A DNA stretch of 64,000 nucleotides from Culex pipiens pallens (taxonomy: Eukaryota; Arthropoda; Insecta; Diptera; Culicidae). Under the pieces are notes generated by a model that saw only the letters and a list, made by a program, of their open reading frames with translations, was not told the origin of the DNA and did not search any database. Shown here piece after piece: positions 33,928-45,265 of this stretch. Both the position numbers and the translations under genes were made by a program. Every line of letters starts with the position of its first letter. Position 1 is the stretch's first letter. The DNA lies in contig NC_068937.1 in NCBI RefSeq assembly GCF_016801865.2, positions 11,403,605 to 11,467,604 on the forward strand. The letters run 5' to 3'.

Positions 33928-34939
33928 AATTGGGTACTAAAGCCCTATGTCATTTTTTTCTGTACAACGGTAAAAAACACGATTAACACTCAAACGCTCG
34001 GGTAGTCATTTGACCCCTATTTTTTTTCTTAAAAATCTCATAACTTTTGATAGAATTGACCAATTTGGATGCTTCCGGGTGCAAAAGATCCAGATTTGTC
34101 TATATTTTCAACTGTCAGACGGAGGACAAATGTGGTCCATTTTTACCGGAGATATTCCGGATTCTGTTGGGGTACCTCGGCCCTCCTAAATGGATATTTG
34201 GCCAATATAATAAAAACTTTTCAACAGAATAAAATCGGAAATGATGCAAAACTTCAAGGAATCATCCTAAAACATCATCCTGCATAGATACATGACAAGC
34301 TGAAGACCTTCGGGCACCGGAACAGGTTCTATCCGGAAACGGTTCACTGAGCTGATGTCAATTGTTGCCCAACTGGAACCGGCTCCGCTGCCCCGTAGGA
34401 CTTAACCATGTCAATTATTTTTGCAGGATGATGTATTAGGATGATGCCTTGTAGTTTTGCATCATTTCCGAAATTTTTCTGTTGAAAAGTTTTTATTATA
34501 TTGGCCAAATACCCATATAGGAGGGCCGAGGTACCCCAACAGAATCCGGAATATCTCCGGTAAAAATGGACCACATTTGTCCCCCATCTGGCAGTTCAAA
34601 ATATAGACAAATCTGGATCTTTTGCAACCGAAAGCATCCAAATTGATCAATTCTATCAAAAGTTATGGGATTTCTAAGACAAAAAATAGGGGTCAAATGA
34701 CTACCTGAGCGTTTGAGTGTTAAAAACCATTTCTGATCACTCTTTTTCATTTTAATGCAAAAAAATATTGACAAGACAACATTTTTTCGATGGATCAACT
34801 ATGGTCCCCATGGAAATTTATTTAAATATCCATTTTAAACTCTTTGTGGTCGTACAAAGGATCATTGTACTCAGAATAATATGCTTTATCGCTGTAATCT
34901 ATAATATCAGCAATCTAAGCTTCATATTAGGACCCAATT
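33928..34939. mobile_element. Short TIR element (AATTGGGTaCTAAA family), copy 2, split by a nested foldback element
   Basis: The left end (33928-33985) and right part (34721-34939) together match the element at 28757. The interruption is a separate 735-base element between two TA dinucleotides. The last half lacks the GAGCTGTCAAGTAGGAGC segment present in copies 1 and 3. Confidence 0.8.
33986..34720. mobile_element. 735-bp foldback element nested at TA
   Basis: The ends are ACACTCAAACGCTCGGGTAG and its inverse (CTACCTGAGCGTTTGAGTGT). Arms of roughly 300 bases are inverted copies of each other, sharing AAATCTGGATCTTTTGCA and GGAATATCTCCGGTAAAAAT-type words, around a unique centre (about 34280-34420). 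TA flanks both sides (33984-33985, 34721-34722); the empty site is seen as GCGATTAAAAACC at about 45001-45013 in a related element. No transposase is encoded. Confidence 0.88.
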
Positions 34940-35311
34940 TCACTAAAATTCAATTGAATTTGACGAAAATTTTCCATGATTTAAAAAAAAAAAACACTTG
35001 TACAAGTGAATTTCACTCAAATTTTAAGTAAATATCATTCAGATTCGACTATTTGAAATGGGCTTCGAAACATTTATAAACAAAGATTTTTTGGGCTAGC
35101 CTAACTAAAATTTGATTATTGAAATATCAAGTCTATTATAACACAAGTTTTTACTGAAATTTCACTCAAATTAGGTTAATTAAGCTGTAATTTTACTAGA
35201 ACGAAAGCATAACGTAATCCGAAAAAAAATCTTTCGTTCAAAACGTCAAAGTTGAACAGATGTCACACTCTCAATTTAATTCACTCAGTTTTGTCAGTAA
35301 TTTAGGGAATA

Positions 35312-35587
35312 AGGCTTTCTAGGCCCAGTGAAAAAAATATAATTTAACTCAAAAATGACGAACTCCTCGTCACAGTGTCCTGATGCAAACAATGATCGAA
35401 CTGTAGCTGTCACAGCCCTGCGAAGTATGTTGTCTGACATATCGGGCAGCCAGTCAAAAAAACCAGCTAGATGTCGCCTGACAAAAAACTTTTGCTAGAA
35501 AGAGATAGGAAACCTGATGCAAACAAACGTCCAGCTGTCATGTAAACATACTTTGAATCTGTTGGTAAATTTGTGACTAGAAAGCCT
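35312..35587. mobile_element. TIR element with AGGCTTTCTAG ends carrying decayed coding sequence, copy 1
   Basis: The ends are AGGCTTTCTAG and CTAGAAAGCCT, with TA on both sides. The interior holds a short decayed reading frame starting MTNSSSQCPDANNDR, broken by stops further on, that is related to the copy at 43589 and to the minus-strand frame at 26854-27130. It is 276 bases long and non-autonomous. Confidence 0.75.
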
Positions 35588-36046
35588 TATAGGACTGTTT
35601 ACAAGTGAATTTCACTTGGAATGAAATTTGCCTCATTTACTCAGTTTGAGTAGTTTTATTTGATGACAACTGAAAAAAGTCAACATTTTGATTTCATTTG
35701 AACTTTGAGTGAAAGAAAAATAAAATAAACAGACTAATTCAACCATTACATAAACTTAGAAAAAAAAATGCTTTGAACTGATTTTTGGATGAATTTTAAT
35801 CAAATTTTAGTGAAATTAAATTTTATAAATTATTATTTCAAGTCAAGCGTACACAACTTGTAAAGATATTATTTTTTATTTTTACTATTTGTTTGTGTTT
35901 TCTTTATAAACTCGTGGTGTGAGAAGCTTTGGCTGATTTCGTTTCTCAAGCTTTGCTTAAATTTCATTCAAATTTGGGTACACTTATTAATTATTTTGAA
36001 CAAAATTTACCTGATTTCACTCAAATGTGAAATTAAATAGAGTAAT

Positions 36047-36165
36047 CTACGTGCGCATGTATTGCGTGTACGTACACGAAAAAGATTGAGGTTAAATTTT
36101 GTCCGGACAGCAAAATCAAATGGTGCGCTAGTGTGTGTACGCGAAACGTCATCAAGCTCTATTGA
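36047..36165. repeat. Dispersed 119-bp repeat, copy 2
   Basis: It matches 29257-29375 in the same orientation, including GTATTGCGTGTACGTA-ACGA and AAGATTGAGGTTAAATTTTG. Confidence 0.7.
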
Positions 36166-37800
36166 CCCCAAAAAAAGAAGACAAGATTGTTTCAACCACA
36201 CGCTCATTTAAAATAAATCATTTCTGAGTAATTTTTACTCAAATTTCAACCAAACCGAAACCTTCGCTGGGTGAATTTCACTCAAAATTACGGTTTTGTA
36301 TGATTTTTTTTTTGCAAAAAAATATTCTTAAATACATTCGGTTTTGACCAAATCTAAGTGAGAATTACTCAGATATGAATTAATTCAAATGAGCGTGCAA
36401 TCTGCCTTGCATTTTTTTTTCATAAAATTGTGTTGAAAATTTAATCAAAATTTAAGTCTACTTTTGCTCACTTTGAATAAAGTTGATTTTATTTTGTTTA
36501 TAGAAATCTTCTTAGAGTCGAGTAAAACTAACCAACATTACTCATAAATAAGCTTAGAAAGATTTCTTTATCCCAATTTTGGTTAGAATATCTCGATAAC
36601 ATTTGAACAAGTTTTTCGAACATTTGAACAAGATTTTCTGAAATTCAAATGAAATTTGATCAGACTTGAGCTCAACCATTCTTAGCCATATGCTTTGGAA
36701 GACTTATATTCAATGATTTTTGCAATTGATTATACTCAAAATTTAAGTTTTATGAGTAAAACTCACTCATTCTCAATCGAATATACATTGCCGAATTGTA
36801 ATCACTGTGATCTGAGTGTAATTTACTCAGCTTACGGAGATTTTTAAAAAGAGATTCTTCAAATTAGACACGAATAAGGGTACATTTTCAATATTTTTTA
36901 TTTGAGAAAAATTGACTTCATTTATTAAGGATTTTTTTGAGCTTAGAATGATTTTTTTCTCTTATTTTGTTTTTTTTTTTAATTTTTGAAAGAGGTTTTA
37001 GTATTTTTTTTAATGAATTTTACTCAGACTAGAGTTCTTTTTTTCTCATCAAAAGGCTTTGTAAGATTTTTATTCAATGATTTTTAATGTAGATTTGACA
37101 CAAATTTAGGTGAAAAAAGTTATAACTAAGTCATTCTTTCAAGACAAAGCCTTGACGAATTTGAATATATTTTTGTTGATTTCTTGATAAATATAACCCA
37201 GAGATTAAAATTACACTCAGATAAATTTCCAAGGACTTTTTGTTTAATTGAATTAAATTCAATAAAAATATTGTAAATAAGCCAATGTGTATTTATAAAC
37301 ATAGAATGCTCATTCTGATTGCAAAAAATCACAGAGGGATCTTTCAACGACGAAAATTCACTAAAAATTCAAAGTAAAAAAAGTCTAACTTCCTCAAACG
37401 TGGTGGAATTCAGAAAAAAAATTGTAAACAAATTTCAGAAATCACATGATTTTAAAACAATCTGATAAAAATGAATCGAAAATTATTTATTCGCTAATTG
37501 TTGTGTAAGAAATAAGCTTTGTGTGAATTTCACTCAAATTTGAGACAAATTTTATAATATTCAGGAAACTTTTTTTTCTGTGGAATTTAATAAAATTACA
37601 AGGATCTGTCAATGACTTTCAGGCAAATTCACAAAAAATCTAGTAAAATTTACCTAAATGCGGGTGAACTTCAGCTAAAAATAAATATTTCGAAAACAAA
37701 CTTCAGAGATCGCATGATTTTCAAACAATCTGATAAAAAGAAACGAAAGTGATTTATTTTGGGTGACCGTGTACCAATTTGATGATCTGTCAAAATTTAA

Positions 37801-38462
37801 TCACAAAGGCACCGAGGGGTAGTCATTAGTTTGAAAATTGTGATATTTTTTTTTTGATTCAAAATAATTTTTTCAAACGTGTTGCCTCTTCCTTGATATT
37901 TTTGAGTGTTGCCAGTTTCAATGTTTTCAAACAAAAAAGTTTTCTTCTTCGTAAACTGTCAAATTTGTGTCAACAGAAACACTTCAAAATGGTATTTTAC
38001 AAACATCTCTCACCATAAAATCCCTTTTATTGTGAATTTCGGCATGGAACCGCCCTCCGATTACCGAGAAGCGCGCGCGCGCACGCTCATCTCCCCAAAT
38101 TTACGACTGTCATAAAAAAGTAAACAGAGCAAAGTTGAGGTGCGACTTTTCGCGTGACATTTGGAAGATCTCAACGCGCGTTTCGTCGCAGGGTGGGTCG
38201 CCTTATGTTGGCTGGCGCCTAGCTAGAGTGGTCAACGGTGTGGCGATCTACCCTCTGACGCCTACTTTGTTTACAACCGGGTTGGCGCCAATCACGAAAC
38301 GTCGCCGTCATCGCTTGCCTAGGGGTTAGTCAATTTTGGGGCAGCTGGATGATGATTTTTAAATTTAATTGGAACTAATCAAAACGAGATGGTGTGATTT
38401 ATTTATTTACTTAAAAAAGGTTATTTTCATATTGCATTTTTTTTTATAATTTCAACTCCCAG
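37801..38462. other. Stretch without a recognised gene
   Basis: A GC-richer block (about 38040-38330) with CG-rich words sits in AT-rich sequence. Open frames are short. The right end, TTTTTTTTTATAATTTCAACTCCCAG, could be a splice acceptor (38462). Confidence 0.4.
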
Positions 38463-41400
38463 GCAGTTTATCGTGTACAGAAACCGTCGTATAGCAGAGA
38501 GTCGTCCTATATTATAGTTGTGTATGTTTAAGTGAGTTACTTTCCTGATGTGTATCCTAACGAATAGAGCAACAACAAATCGAAACATTAATCCAACCAA
38601 GTGTACTACGAGATCAAACGTGTTTAGCTGAAATAAAAAAAAAAACAAACTATAGTGGATTTGTCTAACATGAAAACAAACTAGGTAGCGCAAAACAGGG
38701 GACAAACTTTCCAATTATGATGTAAACACAGTCGACAAAAAGTATCAGTTCAGACCATTCCTAAAGTAAACAAAACAAATACATACATTTACACAGCAGA
38801 AGAGAAGAAGAAGAAGTTTTCGCAAGCCGCAAAACGGATGTAAACCTTTCCATATTTTATAGAAAAGAAGAAGAAGAAAAAACACGCAAAACGCATTTAA
38901 AAACAATCCATTTATACCGAAGTGTGAAGGCACGAAACGAATCATCCACATAAACACCAGTTTAGTACCAGAATTTATGAACCGAAGCATTTCCATAAAA
39001 ACAAAACAAAACTACTAATATTAATAGAAGGTGAAGAAAACACACACACGTCATATATTTTTAAATGCAAACGCGTTGAAGATTTTTCCGAACTCTTCCG
39101 CTTGAAAAGCAACGCAAACAGCAAGCCATGAAGTTCTGACGCATTACACTATTCCCGTTTATTTACAAACAAATCCCCGTCATCGCCGTCCAGACGAAGC
39201 GAAGAAGAAGCAAAAAGGTCGTAAACGACACCGCGCTCGATTTCCCGTACACCGGGGGGCCGCTCGACGGCAGTTAAAATCTGGATGAGTTAATCGTTTC
39301 CATTTGTCTGACAGCTAGGCTGGAAGAGGAAAGCAAAACAACAACAACAAAAAAAATATGGCGCACGTGGCGGAAGAAAATAGATTTTTTCCCCCAGCAA
39401 AGTGCAACCATATGTGCGATGGAGAGACGATTTCAAGCGTAACATTTTAAAAAGGGCAAATTTTGATAAGTAAACAAACCCGGTCTGCCTGCGGTAGGTG
39501 ACGTTTACGTCAATAAATAAACAAAATTCAATGTTTGTTTACATTTTGCTGTTGGCCCTTTTGAAATGTTTCGCTTGATTTTTTCTTAACTCACATCCGA
39601 GAATAGATTCCCCGACCACAAATCGGATGCAGGTCATTTCGGAACATCAATTCGTCTCGTGACGAACGAGAACGGGCCATATGTGTGGCATTTGGCGTTT
39701 TGTTTTTTTTTCTTTTCTGAAAGAGTTTGAGATTTTTGAGAACCGACGAAAAGTTGGCAATAAAACGGGGTGTCGGATGATCGCACAGGCCAGGTTGGCC
39801 AATCCCAACCCAAAGTAGGCCGCGCTGAAATGGGATGTTTTGATTTTCCGAAGAGGTTTCGACGATTCTCGAAATGTTCACCTCGTTTGTTACGCGAGGA
39901 GTTTTGAAAACATTGTGTTGAATTAACGATCGTGATGAAATTTTACTCTTGTAAAATTAGCGATTTTATTGCATTTCGTAACCCCTCGTCGAATTGGCAA
40001 CACTGATTTCGTCAAACGTCACTTTTCACAGTTTACAAGGGGTGCGTCACTCTTAGCTACAAAACATGTTTTTTTTAGAAAATGTCAAATTTCGATGAAC
40101 TTCACGCAAATTTCCGTAGAAATTGAGTAAATTTCAACTAGTAAACAAGTTTTCCAACTCCAGCCACACGTGTGCGTCCAGCGGGAAATCGATAAACATC
40201 CGCGATCTTCGATGAAGCGTCAAACGTGCTGCGCGCGTGTTCCAGATAATAAAACAAACGCAATACAACAACATCAGAAAAGTCATCTGGAATATAAACG
40301 GGACTGGGAAATTACCTCCCCCCTAAATAGCATTTGTTTGCCACATCTGGACGGCCTCCGGTTTCTGGTGAGCGAAATCGAGTAAAGCGATGGGCTTGGA
40401 AAAAGGCGACGGAATTGTGAGCTGTCAAAATTGGCTGCGTTGCGCAAACGTCAGATTTGACTAAATTTCACTCAGATTTGGGTGAATTATACTCAATTTG
40501 TGTTGAATTCACCAAAATCTGTGATTTTGGAGGTGATCGTAATTTGACTCAAAATTGACAAATAACATCAGTATTCATTTCTGAGTAACTTTGATTTTTT
40601 CGAAATCTGAGTTGTTTTGGGTTCCTAACGCAGCCATTTTTGACGGTTCGTGCACCCCAATTTCAAACACACAAAAACATTCACGATACGTCCATACTCT
40701 CTCTCACACAGACACGCAACAAAAACACAAGAAATAAACAATCCATCGCGAAAACGGTAACGCAGCCACCAAGTGACTGTGACAGATTTCAATCATGGCG
40801 GCTTCAAACGCGCGACTTTTATTTTATAGCAAATCTCTTATACAAAACACACACCTTGATATAAAGGAACCGGATGCATTTTTTTAAACCGTATGTACTA
40901 TAGCTGCCTTGCCAACTCATATAAAACTGAAAACAGACCTAACCTTTTAAAATAGCTGAATAAAAACAATAGATCAAGTGGCATCGCTGCGAGGTTAGAG
41001 CATTATAGGTTTTTCCTTTTGTGCGAACAAACAATACATTTCAATTTAAAAGCAATTGCGAAGCAAGGAATCAAAACACTTGTGACGGACTTGTCGGATT
41101 CGATGTAATTTGTAGGAAAAATGAAAATAACGAAATAAATCAAAAAAACTATGCATGGTTTAACGTGTTTGACAGCCGCAGCAGCAGCAACAGGCAACTC
41201 CATTAGTGTTAGTTAGTTTAGTTTTTGTTCGTTGTTGTATACAAATCTTCCCTTTTTAGATGTGTGAAGGGAACCAAAACACAAACACAAAATACCTTAC
41301 TCTGTGTACTTCTAAACTCCCTATATTGGACATTTGCAACACAAAAAATGTACTTTCTATCGCTGTCAAAGTCCCGTTCTATCTTAAGAGGCGTTTGTTT

Positions 41401-42505
41401 TAATTCCGTTCGTTTTTTTAGAAAAGAAAATAAACAGCGCAGATTAACGTTTGAGATCGCACCTTGCAGTGTCGCGCCCCTCGCGTTTGACAGTTGAGCG
41501 CGCGATCTTTTGCGTTGGTCTGCAGCAAAACGTAAACAAAACAAAAAAAAAAGTTGAAAAATCTCAAAACAATTACCTAGAGTACCTTTTTGCGCGCAGC
41601 AAAATGCAACCAACAACAACAGAAACAGTCCATAAATGATTTTTTTTAGAAACAAAACAAATAAAAAATAACTAAACAGAACCGAAAAAAAAAACGCAAA
41701 CCGAACAGACTGGGAAGTGATTTTTAAGAAGAAAAATAGTACACGAACGCATAAAACCAAACAACCTTTAGAGAAAATAACAAAAAATACAGACAGAAAC
41801 ACTTAAACGCATGTAGAGAGAGAATAAAAGAACTGGTGAAACATTGTCGAAGAAGTAAACAAAAACAAAACAAACAAAAATGTGTGCGGACAATTGTGCG
41901 CGGACACGTGTTTTTGTAGGCATTTATTGATGCGAACGAAATGGAAACAATAGGTGAGTAACCAAAAGGCAAACACAATAAGTGGAGAAGAAATTACAGA
42001 AAAAAAGAGGTGTAACATTAAATGGGAGAACAAACAAAAATTAGCGGAAATTTATTAAAATAACAATAAAAAAACAACAAGTACACACAACCTTAACCTA
42101 TATAAATGGAAGTAACAGTAACGAAAAAGCTAATCAGAGCTGATTATAGGGATTTTACATGAACAAAATTAAACAAAAAAAAACACACGTTAAGGTGTAG
42201 TCACTGCTCCCTGGGAAGATTTTTTGTCGGTGGTGTAAAAACAGAAAACAATAGAGCTGTAACAGGTTTTTTTTTCCCCGGTGGGCTAACGTGAAGCAGT
42301 TTGTAGCGGACAACATCATATTATCATTATTATTATTATTATTACGATTATTATTGCTAAAATATTATATTGAGCGCGAGAGCAGGTACGGAGGATGTAA
42401 AACAAAACAAACAAAAAAAAAGTAAAATTACTATAATTATTACAATTATAACATTCTACACATGAACTTAAATATTTAAATAATAAAGTATATTACGACA
42501 AAACT
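38463..42505 (+). other. Possible terminal 3' UTR exon of the Caskin gene
   Basis: From 38463 to about 42.5 kb the sequence lacks transposons, is rich in AAC/ACA/AAAC words and short A-runs, and closely resembles the style of the hindsight 3' UTR. It ends with AATAAA at 42482-42487, followed within 40 bases by a TGTGTTGTTTTTTTTTGTG downstream element. That makes a credible polyadenylation site. Linkage to the Caskin gene is inference from strand and order. Confidence 0.45.
42482..42487 (+). terminator. Polyadenylation signal AATAAA
   Basis: AATAAA is followed by a GT-rich tract (about 42510-42530), and then by a change in sequence character. Confidence 0.55.
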
Positions 42506-42509
42506 GGTG

Positions 42510-43588
42510 GACTGTGTTGTTTTTTTTTGTGATGACATTACCTTGTACAGTTTCTCAGTCAAATCAATCTGAATTCAGCAATGGAATTTGTGTACGATTC
42601 TAATTAGATTCCGCTTCAGAATTCGGATTGAGTTAACTGCGTTTGGTTGAATTTCACCTTAAAATCCAGGGGAATGACAACCCTCTTCCGATCAAAGCAA
42701 ACTGATCAATGCAAACTGACATGTCATGACATAAGTACGGTTTTCAAATGAAAGCCCATAACAAAACAATATTTTGGTTTTTATTTTTCAAGTTTTTCGT
42801 AATTTAAACTATAAATTCAAGAAAAAATTACGTGAGTTGCTGATGGCAATTTCTATCATATTATTGGAGATTCAATCCCAATATTGGCTGAAAATTGATA
42901 TCGAAAAAAGTGATTTTTCTGTTTACCTTTTTTTTGCTTTTTTCTTTTGGTCGATCAAACATTGCGTCCGTACACAAAAAAATGGCATTACACATTTTTC
43001 AGTTTGCATTTACACATTTGCATAGGAGTTTTGAGTTCAATCAGGATAACTCACTTCGTAATACTGATTTTCAGTGTTTGTTTTCTGAACATCCAACATG
43101 GCGGCTTCTTCGCTTCTTTGTCAAAATCAATGAAAATTCAGGTTAGAACTAATGTTAGACAGATGACAGTTCTTCCATACACCCTCATTTCAAATAACTC
43201 AGTCGTCGTCAAAACCGAACCTATACTAAGAAATGAGTAAACGTGCATCTGTCAGATTTGAGTGTATTCCACATAGTTCTTAGTGAAATTCACTCAAATC
43301 TGACAGATGCACCATTTACTCATTTTTGAGTAGGTTCGCTTTTGACAAAAACTGAGTGATTTTGATCGTGCGTGTAGGAAAAATGACAATCGCCTACACG
43401 CTCGTTTGGAATGACAAATTTGTGAGTAATTATTTTCAGTCAGATTCTGTCATACCAGAACTGACTCAAAAATGAGTTTGGTAAGTTTTCTTTTTGATGA
43501 TTTTAAAGTAAATTTTCCATAATTCTGGAAGAATTTTACCAACAATTTGAGTTAACTTAACACAACTGCATGTGGAATTCACCTTACA
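42510..43588. other. Intergenic stretch
   Basis: AT-rich sequence without a supported gene. It contains the perfect palindrome at 43245-43310. Confidence 0.4.
43245..43310. repeat. Perfect 20-bp palindrome arms (GCATCTGTCAGATTTGAGTG)
   Basis: The left arm (43245-43264) is the exact inverse of the right arm (43291-43310), with a 26-base loop. It is related to the imperfect palindrome at 29377-29464. Confidence 0.8.
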
Positions 43589-43829
43589 AGGCTTTCTAGG
43601 CCCAGTGAAAAATATATAATTTAACCCAAAAATGACGAACTCCTCGTCACAGTGTCCTGAAGCAAACAAAGATCGAGCTCGAGCTGTCACAGCCCTGCGA
43701 ACTATGTTGGCTGACATATAGGGCGGTCAGTCAAAAAAAAAACCCCTGTTAGAGGTTGCCTGACAAAAAACTTTTGTAGCCATTTAAACATACTTTGTTT
43801 GTGTTGGTAAATGTCTGACTAGAAAGCCT
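43589..43829. mobile_element. TIR element with AGGCTTTCTAG ends, copy 2
   Basis: It has the same ends and interior as 35312-35587, with a deletion in the right half. The interior frame begins MTNSSSQCPEANKDR and is then broken. TA follows the right end. Confidence 0.75.
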
Positions 43830-44644
43830 TATTTGAAGAAAACAATCGGGTAATGAGTTAATTTACGAGATATGTTCAAAACGCACTTACTATCAATCAC
43901 ATCTGTCAAGTTTGGTTAAAGTTCACTTAAAAAAGATGAAATCAAGTGACATTTGTTTACACGCTAAATTGAAATAACCCATTCTGAATAATTTTCACTC
44001 ATATTTCTTCAAAACGGGTTCTATTCCAAAATGGATTTAGGAAGTATCCTTTTCAACATTTTTTTGGATGAATTTACTGAAATCTGGTTGCATTTTTGTC
44101 ATAAATGTTGGTAAAATTAGCTGAACTGCTTGTGAACTTCACCCATACGCCTCAATCTCACCCCCTAAATCCATTCGAATCAGCGAATCCGCTCTGTAAA
44201 TGTCAGATTTGAATAAATTTTACTAAAATTTATCTTGAGACATATGGACTAATTTTGATTTTTGATTGAGTCATTTTTGTTGAGCATATTTTGCAAACAT
44301 TTTTCTCTGATGACATTTCCTAGCACTTTACAACAGAATCAGTAAGATTTAATCACAACCGAACTTATTATGAAATGAATGTTGAGATAACTGTCAGAAC
44401 TGTGGGTCTAATCAGTTTTGAATGAAATCAAACTCAAGTCAATTTTATTCAAATTTGTTTTAAAAAATTTATTTTAAAGCTTTTTTTTCTGTAAAATTTA
44501 GTTTCTTTTTTTTCAATTTTTCGAACAGCCTCAAAACTGGTATACTGACAGAAGCTGATGATTGGAAAAATTGCTCCAAATATTTTCGCTTAAATTCTCC
44601 AGATGTCACTCCGGGGTCAACACTGCGGCTGGTTTGAGTCTTGG

Positions 44645-44735
44645 CTAGCTCCGAGGTGTTCGCGTTGTGGAACAGTTTTCGAAACGAGTTGGTTGCAATA
44701 TTGCATGCAAGGTTGGCGGGTTCAATACGTGTTTG
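44645..44735 (+). mobile_element. tRNA-like SINE head
   Basis: TGGCTAGCTCCGAGG resembles an A box, and GGCGGGTTCAATACG a B box, about 70 bases apart. Acceptor pairing is not seen, so this is a tRNA-derived repeat rather than a functional tRNA. Confidence 0.4.
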
Positions 44736-44950
44736 TATAACACTTCTGGAGGTTTTTTTTTGTCTAAAACATGTTTTTCATTCGTGTTTGATTGTTTTAT
44801 TTTAACATACATTTTTGCTAATGCCCTCCTCAGCTTTTTTTTATCAAGACTTTAAGAATAAATACAAACTAATTTAAAGATTATGCAGGTAAACTACGAA
44901 CATGAGTTTCTATTTAATAGAAGTTTCAAGTGTATTTACTTATTTTATCT

Positions 44951-45265
44951 AATTGGGTACTAAAGCCCTATGTAAATTTTTATGTAAAACGGTAAAAAAT
45001 GCGATTAAAAACCATTTCTGATCACTTTTTTCATTTTAATGCAAAAAATATTTGACAAGACAACATTTTTTCGATGGATCAACTATGATCCCCTTGGAAC
45101 GAGCTGTCAAGTAGGAGCTTTTCTGTCAAGAAGGACTGCGAGGTTAATTTTTCAAAATTGATTTAAAAATCCATTTTAAACTCTTTGTGGTCGTACTAAG
45201 AAAAATAAGCTTTATCGCTGTAAACAATAATATCAGCAATCTAAGCTTCATTTTAGGACCCGATT
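44951..45265. mobile_element. Short TIR element (AATTGGGTaCTAAA family), copy 3
   Basis: It begins AATTGGGTACTAAAGCC and ends TTTTAGGACCCGATT, with an interior colinear with 28757-29092. It holds the empty site for the foldback element nested in copy 2. Confidence 0.8.

Larger units (their letters stand above)
35000..37800. repeat. AT-rich stretch with scattered GTGAATTTCACTCAAATTTGAG-like words
   Basis: Variants of TTTCACTCAAATTTGAGTGA recur irregularly, for example near 35005, 35160, 35965, 36015, 36270 and 37525, with related copies near 29437, 40455 and 43290. No fixed period and no ORF are seen. The word is partly self-complementary. Two distinct elements (35312-35587 and 36047-36165) lie inside. 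Confidence 0.5.
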
